Shown piece after piece: positions 56,908 through 64,000 of a stretch of 64,000 nucleotides of DNA (positions are counted from its first letter, which is position 1; the number at the start of each line of letters is the position of its first letter). A program made the translations under genes and the position numbers. A model generated the notes under the pieces. That model was not told the origin of the DNA and ran no database searches. It saw nothing but the letters and a program-made list of their open reading frames with translations. The DNA comes from Cohnella sp. SGD-V74. Lineage in GTDB: Bacteria; Bacillota; Bacilli; Paenibacillales; Paenibacillaceae. The stretch spans positions 62,001-126,000 of the forward strand of contig NZ_PVYW01000020.1 in the NCBI RefSeq assembly GCF_003001675.1. The letters run 5' to 3'.

Positions 56908-58569
56908 TTACTTCGTTTTGTTCAGATCGGCGTCGTAGGCGCTCTGCAGAATGGCCAGATAGTCGTTTAATCTGAGACCGTCGAGGCCTTGGACGTAGCC
57001 GTCCCATTCCTTGGCGATGTCCTTGTGGCCGGTAATGAATTGCAGCATGTTCGACTTGACGTAGTCCTCGAGCGTCGCTTTGAACTGGGCGGCTTTCTCC
57101 CCGTCCTCGGCGCTGATGAAAATGTCGATCGGGAACATCTCGCCTTCCTTCGGCTCGAAGCCCTCGTATTTCTTCGTCTCCGTCACCAGGCGCAGCTCGT
57201 AGCCTTCCGGCGACATCATGTCCTGGGAGACGGCTTCCGATTCGAAGCGCTCGCGCGGCCGGAAATCCGGCCCGGCCTGATCCCATCCGTCGGTATGGAT
57301 CGTCTCTGAACGGTAGGACGGATCGACCTGGTAGCTGGCCTGTTCGCCGTTGACAGTCAGTTGGCCATCGTCCGCCTTACGCCACGAATGGCCTTGGACA
57401 CTGAACACCTGCCCCCATGTGCCTTCCTCGGTCCACAAGTAATCCAGCAGCTTGATCGCGGCGATCTGCTGCTCTTCATTGGCCTTGTCGGTAATGACGA
57501 AGCGTCCCTGGTTGCCGACCGACTTGTAGTAGCCGGACAGTTGCACGCCTCCCGGTCCTTTCAGCGGAGGAACCGCGACGTAATCGTAGTTGCGCGGATC
57601 GGTGCCCGCCACCGCCATCTGCGCGTGTCCGATCGCGAACGCGCCGAGGATCGTATCTCCCGGATTGTTGCCGAGCTGCTGCAGCCCTTCCGGATTTTGC
57701 GTGAACGCCTGCGGGTCGATCAAGCCGTCCTTGTACAGCGAGGCCATATAGCTCAGACCGTCCCGCCATTCGGACTGGGCCGCCGACAGCTGCACCTGGC
57801 CGTCCTTGACGCGGATGTAGGAGTAAGGCTGTCCGTCCCCGGTATTGTAAATAAAGGCGTTCATCAGGAAGCCGGTCAGATCCCCGTGCCACGTATTCAG
57901 CGCGCCGCTGAGCGGAATTTCGTCGGCGACGCCGTTGCCGTTCGGGTCGCCCGTCTTGAACGCGCGCAGTACGTCCGCGAACTCTTCGGTTGTCGTCGGC
58001 ATCTCCAGATTGAGCTTGTCCAGCCAGTCCTGGTTGATCCACAGCTTCTGCGCGTACCAGCAGTGATAACATTCGTTGACCTGCGGCATCGCGTAGATGT
58101 TGCCGTCCGAGGAGGTGACCGCCGTCTTCAGGTCGGGACGCTCCGCGAAAATTTGCTTGATGTTCGGCGCGTATTGATCGATGAGATCGTTCAGCGGGAG
58201 GAATACGCCCTGCTTGCCGAATTTCATCTGCTCGGCCGGCGTGAAGTTGCCGCTGAGGAACATCGCCGGATAGTCGCCGCTGGCCATCAGCACGTTGCGC
58301 TTGTCGTTGTTGTCGTTCGGCGGACCGACCGTAAATTCGAGCTCGACGTTCGTTTTCTCCTCGACCTGCTTCGTGAACGGATTGTCCAGCGTCGTCAAAT
58401 TCGGCGACTGGTTGATGAACGCGGTCAGCTTGACCCGTGCGGCCGCCTCTCCGCCGTTTTGGCCCGACGGACTTCCTCCTTGCTCCGAATTTCCGCCGTT
58501 CGAGCAGGCGCTCAGCAGCAGCGTCGCAATCAGACCCAGACCCGCAAGCTTGCTCCATTTTTTTCTCAT
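56908..58569 (-). CDS. Extracellular sugar-binding lipoprotein (LplA/YtcQ type)
   Basis: 553 residues from the ATG with GGAGGG upstream. Lipobox LLLSAC with Cys22, a Gly/Ser/Gln-rich linker, then the family-1 binding fold (TTLDNPFTKQVEEKTNVELEF, MASGDYPAMFLSG, VFLPLNDLIDQYAPNIKQIF, DGNIYAMPQVNECYHCW). It follows its two permeases, the reverse of the order in the other importer at 37 kb. It captures the oligosaccharide trimmed inside by GH43/GH42. Confidence 0.92.
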   Translation of the reverse strand: MRKKWSKLAGLGLIATLLLSACSNGGNSEQGGSPSGQNGGEAAARVKLTAFINQSPNLTTLDNPFTKQVEEKTNVELEFTVGPPNDNNDKRNVLMASGDYPAMFLSGNFTPAEQMKFGKQGVFLPLNDLIDQYAPNIKQIFAERPDLKTAVTSSDGNIYAMPQVNECYHCWYAQKLWINQDWLDKLNLEMPTTTEEFADVLRAFKTGDPNGNGVADEIPLSGALNTWHGDLTGFLMNAFIYNTGDGQPYSYIRVKDGQVQLSAAQSEWRDGLSYMASLYKDGLIDPQAFTQNPEGLQQLGNNPGDTILGAFAIGHAQMAVAGTDPRNYDYVAVPPLKGPGGVQLSGYYKSVGNQGRFVITDKANEEQQIAAIKLLDYLWTEEGTWGQVFSVQGHSWRKADDGQLTVNGEQASYQVDPSYRSETIHTDGWDQAGPDFRPRERFESEAVSQDMMSPEGYELRLVTETKKYEGFEPKEGEMFPIDIFISAEDGEKAAQFKATLEDYVKSNMLQFITGHKDIAKEWDGYVQGLDGLRLNDYLAILQSAYDADLNKTK

Positions 58570-58635
58570 TTCGGACACCCTCCGCAATCGTAATAGGATA
58601 CAGCTTCGTTTCTCCCGGCCTATCGTTTGTCTATT

Positions 58636-59541
58636 TTAACCTTTCAAAGAACCGATCATGACCCCCTTCACGAAGTGCTTCTGAACGAATGGATATAGGA
58701 TAAGGACCGGCAGGCTGGAGACGACGATCAGAGAAAATTTCAGCAAATCCTTCATCCCCTGTCTGGCTTCCATTGTTCGTACGTCCACCATCATCGAATT
58801 GTCGACGGAATTCTGAATGAGAATTTCCCGCAAAATCAATTGAAGCGGATATAAATCGGCGCTCTTGAGGAAAATCAGCGCGTCGAAATACGCATTCCAG
58901 GCGGTGACGGCGTACATCAGCACGAGCACCGCGATAATCGGCTTGGACAGCGGCAGCGCGATCGACCGCAGGAAGCGCAGGTCGCTGCAGCCGTCCATCT
59001 CCGCCGCCTCGTTCAGTTCCTCGGGAATCGTCTCCTGGAAGAACGTTCTGGCGATGAACACCTGCCACACCGCGATCGCCTGAGGCAGCAGCAGCGCCCA
59101 GCGGGTGTCGATCAGGCCGAGATTTTTGACGACCAGGTAATAAGGAATCAGCCCGCCGCTGAAAATCATTGTGGCGATGAGCAAATACATCAGAAACGTT
59201 CTGCCGTAAAACGTGCGCTTGGACAGCGGATAAGCGATGGCGATCGTCAGCGCGACGCTGATCAGCGTGCCGAAGCCCATATAGAAGATCGAGTTGCCGT
59301 AACCCGCCCAGATGCGCGGATTTTGCAGCACGGCCGTATAGCCCTTGAGCGAAAATTCGACCGGGAACAGCCACACCCGTCCGGCCACGACCGCCTGCGG
59401 CGAACTAAACGACGAGCTGACGATGTAGATGAGCGGATACAGCACCGCGATCAGCACGGCGAACAGCACGACGTAGATGACAATCAGCAGCGCCTTGTCC
59501 GACAACGGTTCCCTGATTTTGTTGGATGCCGCCATAGCCAT
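58636..59541 (-). CDS. Carbohydrate ABC permease (LplC/YtcP type)
   Basis: 301 residues from ATG 59541, one base after the upstream stop (weak ribosome site, coupling likely). Six helices, EAA loop (NEAAEMDGCSDLRFLRSIALPLSKPI) and the C-terminal LPVLILYPFVQKHFVKGVMIGSLKG of the subfamily. It works with the LplB-type permease and the binding protein on either side. Confidence 0.93.
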   Translation of the reverse strand: MAMAASNKIREPLSDKALLIVIYVVLFAVLIAVLYPLIYIVSSSFSSPQAVVAGRVWLFPVEFSLKGYTAVLQNPRIWAGYGNSIFYMGFGTLISVALTIAIAYPLSKRTFYGRTFLMYLLIATMIFSGGLIPYYLVVKNLGLIDTRWALLLPQAIAVWQVFIARTFFQETIPEELNEAAEMDGCSDLRFLRSIALPLSKPIIAVLVLMYAVTAWNAYFDALIFLKSADLYPLQLILREILIQNSVDNSMMVDVRTMEARQGMKDLLKFSLIVVSSLPVLILYPFVQKHFVKGVMIGSLKG

Positions 59542-59542
59542 A

Positions 59543-60514
59543 TTAGAACAACCCCGTTCCCGTTGCGCGTCTTGCCCCGAAGTTGGCAAGCAGGATCAAC
59601 CCCAGGTTGATCAGCGAATTAAACAAGCCGACGGCGGCCGAGAAGCTGTAGTTGGCTTGCACGAGCCCGACCTTGTACACGTAGGTCGAAATAATCTCGG
59701 ACGCGCTCGTATTGAGCGGATTTTGCAGCAAATACACTTTCTCGAAGCCGATGTTCAGCAACTGTCCCATGTTCAGGACGAGCAGCAGCACCATGATCGG
59801 CATAATGCTGGGCAAATCGATATGAATCATTTTCTGCAGCCGACTGGCGCCGTCCAGCTTGGCCGCCTCGTACAGCTGCGGATTGACGCCGGCCAGGGCG
59901 GCGATATAGATGATCGCGCTGTAACCCGTAAACTGCCAGACGTCGGAGAAAACGAAAATCGTCGTGAACAGGGACGGCTCGCCGATAAAGTTGATCGATT
60001 CGAAGCCCAGCGCCGTGCGAATGTGATCGATCGCCCCGATCCGCGGCGCCAGAAACAGCAGAATCATCGACACCATAACGACGGTGGAAATGAAATACGG
60101 CGCATAGGTGACCATCTGCACAGCGCGCTTGAACAAGCCGTTGCGCAGCTCGTTGATCATCAGGGCCAGCAGAATCGGCGCCGGGAATCCGACGGCCAGC
60201 GCGTACAGGCTCAGAAACAGCGTGTTCTTAATCAGCATCCAGAAGTTCGGATGACGGAAAAACTCCTCGAAGTGCTTGAAGCCGACCCAGGGACTGCCCC
60301 AGATTCCCTGCTTCGGACTCAGATCCTTGAAGGCGATCTGCACGCCCAGGATCGGGACATACTTGAATAAAATGAAATAAGTGATCGGCAGCGCGATAAC
60401 GATGTACAGCTGCCAGTGACGGCGCATTTGCCGCAGCGCGCCGCGCCGGGACGTTTGCCCAGGCGGCCCGATCCGGGCATAGGCCGCGGCCGATGCATTC
60501 GTCGTGTTGGACAT
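59543..60514 (-). CDS. Carbohydrate ABC permease (LplB/YteP type)
   Basis: 323 residues with a basic cytoplasmic N terminus, six helices and the EAA loop YEAAKLDGASRLQKMIHIDLPSIMP. It is the first gene of the importer unit, with GAGGGGG before the ATG. A -35/-10-like pair and an inverted repeat lie just upstream, after the terminator of the regulator gene, so a promoter for the whole downstream locus is expected here. Confidence 0.93.
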   Translation of the reverse strand: MSNTTNASAAAYARIGPPGQTSRRGALRQMRRHWQLYIVIALPITYFILFKYVPILGVQIAFKDLSPKQGIWGSPWVGFKHFEEFFRHPNFWMLIKNTLFLSLYALAVGFPAPILLALMINELRNGLFKRAVQMVTYAPYFISTVVMVSMILLFLAPRIGAIDHIRTALGFESINFIGEPSLFTTIFVFSDVWQFTGYSAIIYIAALAGVNPQLYEAAKLDGASRLQKMIHIDLPSIMPIMVLLLVLNMGQLLNIGFEKVYLLQNPLNTSASEIISTYVYKVGLVQANYSFSAAVGLFNSLINLGLILLANFGARRATGTGLF

Positions 60515-60565
60515 GTTGCAACCCCCTCCTCGTCTGACTGATTGGTGCGATGGGGCAACTATACC

Positions 60566-60579
60566 GCGGAATTATCCGC
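60566..60579 (-). promoter_or_regulatory. Candidate operator within the importer promoter
   Basis: GCGGA-ATTA-TCCGC is a perfect 5-4-5 inverted repeat. On the minus strand it lies between TTGCCG and TATAGT, spaced 18 bases, which could be the -35 and -10 of the importer promoter. It may bind the AraC-type regulator encoded upstream. Confidence 0.5.
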
Positions 60580-60609
60580 TCCGGCAATTGACAAGAATCC
60601 GGCGCTTAA

Positions 60610-60643
60610 CAAAAATCGGACCGGGCTGCAGAGCCCGGTCCGA
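60610..60643 (-). terminator. Terminator of the transmembrane AraC regulator gene
   Basis: A perfect 12 bp stem, TCGGACCGGGCT with AGCCCGGTCCGA, four-base loop, followed on the minus strand by TTTTTG. It separates the regulator from the importer operon. Confidence 0.9.
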
Positions 60644-60668
60644 CCAGTCACTATACTATTTTCCGCGC

Positions 60669-62900
60669 TTAACCGGAACGCTCCCGGCGGTAATCTCCGG
60701 GCGGAATTCCGACGATGCGCTTGAAGACGCGGGTGAACGATACCGGATTCAGATAACCGACCCGCTGGCCGATCTCCTGAACCGACAGATCGCTCCCGCG
60801 CAGCAGCTCCTTGGCCAGTTCCACCCGGCGATCGATCAGAAAGTCGATGAACTTGATATCGAACTGCTCCTTGAACAAGGCGCTGACGTTTTTCGAAGGG
60901 ATATCGAACTGCTCGCTCAGATGAACGAGCGACAAGTCGGGATTGGCGGCGTTCTCGTCGATGTATTCTCTCATCCGGATCGCGATCTCGCCCGCGCCGC
61001 CCTTGGCCGTCTTCTCAGCCATGACGTATTCCAACTTCTCCAGTATGCCGAGAATTTCTTCCTGCGCGTCCTCCAGCGTCTCGAACTGGTCGATAACGTC
61101 CCGCGTAATCGCTTTGTTCGTCTCAACCGCCTCGTCGTCCAGCATCGTTCCCTGAATATGCTCGAACAGATGGTATGCGAAATAATTCAGCAGGTTGACG
61201 ATGTCGTCGCGCTTCAGCCGATTACTCCTGTACTGCTCGTACATCGCCGCGTATTTGGACCGCCAATCCGGCTCCATCATCCGGAAGGAATAGACGAGCC
61301 GGCGAATGCGCTCCAGGTGGGCGTACAATTCGACCGAAGCGCCCTCCTCCGTCTCCCAGTAGCCGATCGTACGGTCGCTGCCGAGCACAGCCCGGCAATT
61401 GACCGCTTCGACGGCCGACTTGTAGGACGTTTTGAGCTGCGCGACGCTGTCGGCCGCTTTGCCGACCCCGATCGTGACGGTAAAGGTCAGGTTGCTCCGA
61501 ATCCACTGCAGAGCGTTGTCGGACAGCTTCAGAATGCGATCTGTCAGCGCCAGGGAATCGTCCTCCTGCACGTAGACGAACCCGCATATCTCCTTGTCGT
61601 TGATCCATTCGCTCCAACTGCGCAGCCCGTGCTTCTGCACGAGCTCGACGTACATGTTCTGGATAATGAAGCGGAACAAAATCATGTCCTGTTCCTTGTA
61701 GCGCGACAACGCGTCGGAATACTTGTCGATGGAGACGATGACGACCGCCGCCTGCTTAAAGCCTCCGGTAAAGCCGTGGCTCTCCATCTCGGCGTTCCAT
61801 TCCTCGCTCGCCAGCGAACGGGAGCCGCTCATCACTTCGAGGAAAATCGATTTTTTGCGGTAGCCGATATTGAGGTCGGACTGGGATTTGAACAGGTTAA
61901 ATCGCTGGACAAGGGAATCCAGCGTTGATTCGATGTAATGGAACTCGTTGCGCTCTTCTCCGCCGCGTTCTCCCGAGGCGTGCGAGATGCGGTCCAGCTT
62001 GGAGATGAGCGCCCGCAACGGCTTGTAATTGCGGTGCGTCATGTAGAAAATCGCCAGAAGGCCGACAACGGCAACGAGCAGCGCCAGCGCGATCCAGACG
62101 TTGGAGAACGCGCGCAGAAGCGCGAAGCCGCTTCCCTTCGCCAGACCGCTCTCATAGGTCCAGCCCGTATAGTCCGACACCGTCGACGCGATAGCGGTGC
62201 GGCCCGACGTCTCGTCCGCCGCGATCAAGATCGGCTCGTCCCCCTGGCCCGTCACCGTCACATAGCTGGACGTCCGGTCGATCCGCTGCGAGACGAGTTG
62301 GGCCAGAGCGCTCGCCCTGACGTTAACGATCATCAGCCCGCTCTCGCCGCGATTGGTCAAATATTTGCGCGCCAGCGAGATGACCGCCTCCTCGCGCGAC
62401 GCCGGGAATTCCTTGAAGAGACGCTGGTCCGTCCAATGGTACGAATAGCCGTCCTGCCGCAGCTCGCCCACGAAATCGCGATCCGGATACCGCTCCAGCG
62501 GAGTTACCGTATTCGTGCTGAGCACGTAGCTGTCGCTGTCACGCACGAGATAGACCGAATGGATCTGCGGATTCAACTGCTTCATGTTGTTGAATTCCTT
62601 GGTCGCCTGATAGGTGAAAAAAGCCGGAGGCTGGCCCGACTGATTGAAGTAATCGAGCAGGTTGAATTCCGGGGAATTGCTGTTGCGCGTCTGCATCGTC
62701 ACCATCAGTTGATCGATGGACGCCAGCGTCTGCTCGACGCTCTGCATCATTTGATTGTTCACGCTCGCGTAGATGCGCGACGTATCCTGCTGCGCGCGCT
62801 CGCTGAGCACCTGAAAGAAAATGAAGAACAAAAAAGAAATCATCAGAAAAAATACCGGCATGTACGAGAACAATAAGCGGTAATACCATGTTTTTCGCAT
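60669..62900 (-). CDS. Transmembrane AraC-family regulator with extracellular sensor
   Basis: 743 residues from the ATG preceded by GGAGGGG. One helix near 10-32, an extracellular Cache-like sensor (about 35-265), a second helix (VWIALALLVAVVGLLAIFYM, about 270-290), a cytoplasmic linker and a C-terminal AraC double helix-turn-helix (LSLVHLSEQFDIPSKNVSALFKEQF, IGQRVGYLNPVSFTRVFKRIVG). It is a one-protein sensor-regulator common in Paenibacillus sugar loci and most likely controls the importer operon directly downstream. Confidence 0.92.
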   Translation of the reverse strand: MRKTWYYRLLFSYMPVFFLMISFLFFIFFQVLSERAQQDTSRIYASVNNQMMQSVEQTLASIDQLMVTMQTRNSNSPEFNLLDYFNQSGQPPAFFTYQATKEFNNMKQLNPQIHSVYLVRDSDSYVLSTNTVTPLERYPDRDFVGELRQDGYSYHWTDQRLFKEFPASREEAVISLARKYLTNRGESGLMIVNVRASALAQLVSQRIDRTSSYVTVTGQGDEPILIAADETSGRTAIASTVSDYTGWTYESGLAKGSGFALLRAFSNVWIALALLVAVVGLLAIFYMTHRNYKPLRALISKLDRISHASGERGGEERNEFHYIESTLDSLVQRFNLFKSQSDLNIGYRKKSIFLEVMSGSRSLASEEWNAEMESHGFTGGFKQAAVVIVSIDKYSDALSRYKEQDMILFRFIIQNMYVELVQKHGLRSWSEWINDKEICGFVYVQEDDSLALTDRILKLSDNALQWIRSNLTFTVTIGVGKAADSVAQLKTSYKSAVEAVNCRAVLGSDRTIGYWETEEGASVELYAHLERIRRLVYSFRMMEPDWRSKYAAMYEQYRSNRLKRDDIVNLLNYFAYHLFEHIQGTMLDDEAVETNKAITRDVIDQFETLEDAQEEILGILEKLEYVMAEKTAKGGAGEIAIRMREYIDENAANPDLSLVHLSEQFDIPSKNVSALFKEQFDIKFIDFLIDRRVELAKELLRGSDLSVQEIGQRVGYLNPVSFTRVFKRIVGIPPGDYRRERSG

Positions 62901-63001
62901 TTCAACCCCTCCAATTTTCCAGAGCCGCCGGGGGCATAAAGTAAGCGCTTGCGAGGAAATTAGCGTCAAGTCTGCTCATTTTATCAGGAAAGCCGATGCT
63001 T

Positions 63002-63871
63002 TTACAATGGGGGAAAATGGAGCGAATTCGCCTGTGACTCGGACGAAACGTCCGAGGACTCCTCTGCGTTCCGCTCCGCAAGCTTCCGGTAATCCCGCGG
63101 GCCGACGCCCATCTGGCGGCGGAACAGCTCCGCGAAATGATTGTAGTTGCGGAAGCCGACATCGAACGCCGCCTCGGTCGCGGTTCTCCCGGAGTGCCCG
63201 ATCAGCAAAGCCGCTTGGCGAATGCGCATCCGGTTTAACGATCCGATCAAGGTAAGGCCCGTCTCCTCCTTAAACAGATGGGACAGTCTGGAGGCGGATA
63301 ATCCTACCGAACGGGCGATGTCCTCGATCCTTGGCGTTTCGCTCATATGCGCGGACAGATCATGCAGAATTTCCTCCACACGCGGATCCAGCTTTCTCCA
63401 TCCGCGCTCTGCCATGATCAGAAGCACGCCGCGCAGCTCGTTCTCGCAAACCTGCTGCCAGAGAGAGCGCCGTTCCCGGGAATCCCGCAGCACGTTCCTT
63501 AGCGCGCGGTAAACGCGCCGCTGCAGATGTCGGCTTCCTAACGCCGTGACCGTCAGCTCTTCACGGGGAAAATAGCGGATTTCCTCCAGTTCCGGAAAGT
63601 GCGCCCAAATAAAGTTCCAACAGCTCCCCGGAGTCGTACCGTATTCGTGGGGTACTCCGCCGCGCAGCAAAACCGCGTCTCCGGCTCCGCAGCGTTTCTC
63701 CCCGGAAGCCGTGCGAAAATAGCCGCTCCCACCAACTGTGTAAGCCAACAGCCAATCATTCATTCCTTCCGGCCTTCTTGTTATGTAACGATCTGATTCG
63801 TTGAAATGTCCGGCGAAAATCGTGCCGTACGCCGGAGCTGCGTAGCTTCCGACGCTGTCGTACACGGTCAA
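63002..63871 (-). CDS. AraC family transcriptional regulator
   Basis: 289 residues: AraC cupin part (LLAYTVGGSGYFRTASGEKRCGAGDAVLLRGGVPHEYG) and double helix-turn-helix (IEDIARSVGLSASRLSHLFKEETG, AAFDVGFRNYNHFAELFRRQMG). GGAGGGGG precedes the ATG. It lies about 100 bases upstream of the transmembrane regulator on the same strand. Its targets are not evident, and they may lie beyond the window end. Confidence 0.9.
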   Translation of the reverse strand: MTVYDSVGSYAAPAYGTIFAGHFNESDRYITRRPEGMNDWLLAYTVGGSGYFRTASGEKRCGAGDAVLLRGGVPHEYGTTPGSCWNFIWAHFPELEEIRYFPREELTVTALGSRHLQRRVYRALRNVLRDSRERRSLWQQVCENELRGVLLIMAERGWRKLDPRVEEILHDLSAHMSETPRIEDIARSVGLSASRLSHLFKEETGLTLIGSLNRMRIRQAALLIGHSGRTATEAAFDVGFRNYNHFAELFRRQMGVGPRDYRKLAERNAEESSDVSSESQANSLHFPPL

Positions 63872-64000
63872 GCGACCCCCTCCTTCTTCCGGCCGAAGCG
63901 CGGCCCTTCTATTATAATCGCCTGGAGGACCAGCGTCATTGGCATTTCGGAACGAATCGCAGCTCTTTGGCAGAAACGTTCGTCCCTTTTGAAGTCGAAA
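63872..64000. other. Window end, upstream of the last AraC gene
   Basis: 129 bases with the ribosome site of the AraC gene. TATTATAAT near 63911-63919 could be a -10 element. No gene start can be supported before the edge. Confidence 0.45.

Noticed and set aside
62941-62952. cre site upstream of the transmembrane AraC regulator
   Set aside because: GTAAGCGCTTGC has the core only; the outer positions fail the consensus, so I do not call it.
1-64000. rRNA, tRNA, prophage, integron or transposase genes
   Set aside because: I looked for tRNA-like cloverleafs, rRNA motifs, integrases and transposases in the translations and gaps and saw none. The only mobile-looking item is the two-copy structured element.

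Overview
The window reads as chromosomal DNA of a GC-rich, spore-forming Gram-positive bacterium of the Paenibacillaceae (Paenibacillus or Cohnella type). The signs are strong AGGAGG ribosome binding sites, many YesM/YesN two-component pairs and Lpl/YtcQ-type sugar ABC importers, a YjcZ-like small sporulation-type protein, an S-layer-homology protein, a WGxxGxxG-anchored secreted protein, a Fur protein close to the Bacillus one and a perfect 7-1-7 Fur box. I see no rRNA, tRNA, transposase, phage gene or CRISPR array. Left part (1-12.8 kb): the 3' end of a CwlD-like amidase, a divergent polysaccharide deacetylase, small secreted and sporulation-type proteins, an AraC regulator divergent from a PhyH-type dioxygenase, an ankyrin lipoprotein behind an SLH protein, a two-component system, and a LysR regulator convergent with two tandem amidohydrolases. 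A 21/23-identical motif lies upstream of both the LysR gene and the amidohydrolase operon. From 12.9 to 14.3 kb is a gene-free block of three tandem-repeat arrays. Middle part (14.3-31 kb): a YesMN pair, an IMPase-linked ABC importer (binding protein, ATPase, fused permease), fur, a MocR-type regulator, a Fur-box-controlled siderophore uptake operon with no ATPase gene of its own, another tandem array (28.0-28.3 kb), and a GntR-controlled KDG kinase/KDPG aldolase operon preceded by three phased palindromes. Right part (31-64 kb): a sugar-utilisation locus. Between 62.9 and 35.1 kb every gene lies on the minus strand, usually with stop/start overlaps or very short gaps. It holds two sugar ABC importers, a YesMN pair, a GH42 beta-galactosidase, a GH43 enzyme, a ThuA-domain protein, a zinc dehydrogenase, a Gfo/Idh/MocA oxidoreductase, four xylose-isomerase-like TIM barrels, an alpha/beta hydrolase and a three-gene MocD/MocE/ferredoxin-reductase oxygenase system. 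In rhizobia MocDEF is tied to rhizopine use and probable O-demethylation. Its place here between glycosidases and importers suggests import and hydrolysis of a plant or algal glycan whose O-methylated (or otherwise blocked) sugar is oxidatively opened before isomerases and dehydrogenases act. This is the best candidate for an undescribed system. The second is a 158-167 bp repeat, present twice (6.7 and 16.8 kb), whose ends pair in a 15 bp stem with two compensatory base-pair changes between copies. It folds on paper into a multi-hairpin structure, and each copy sits exactly against a two-component gene.
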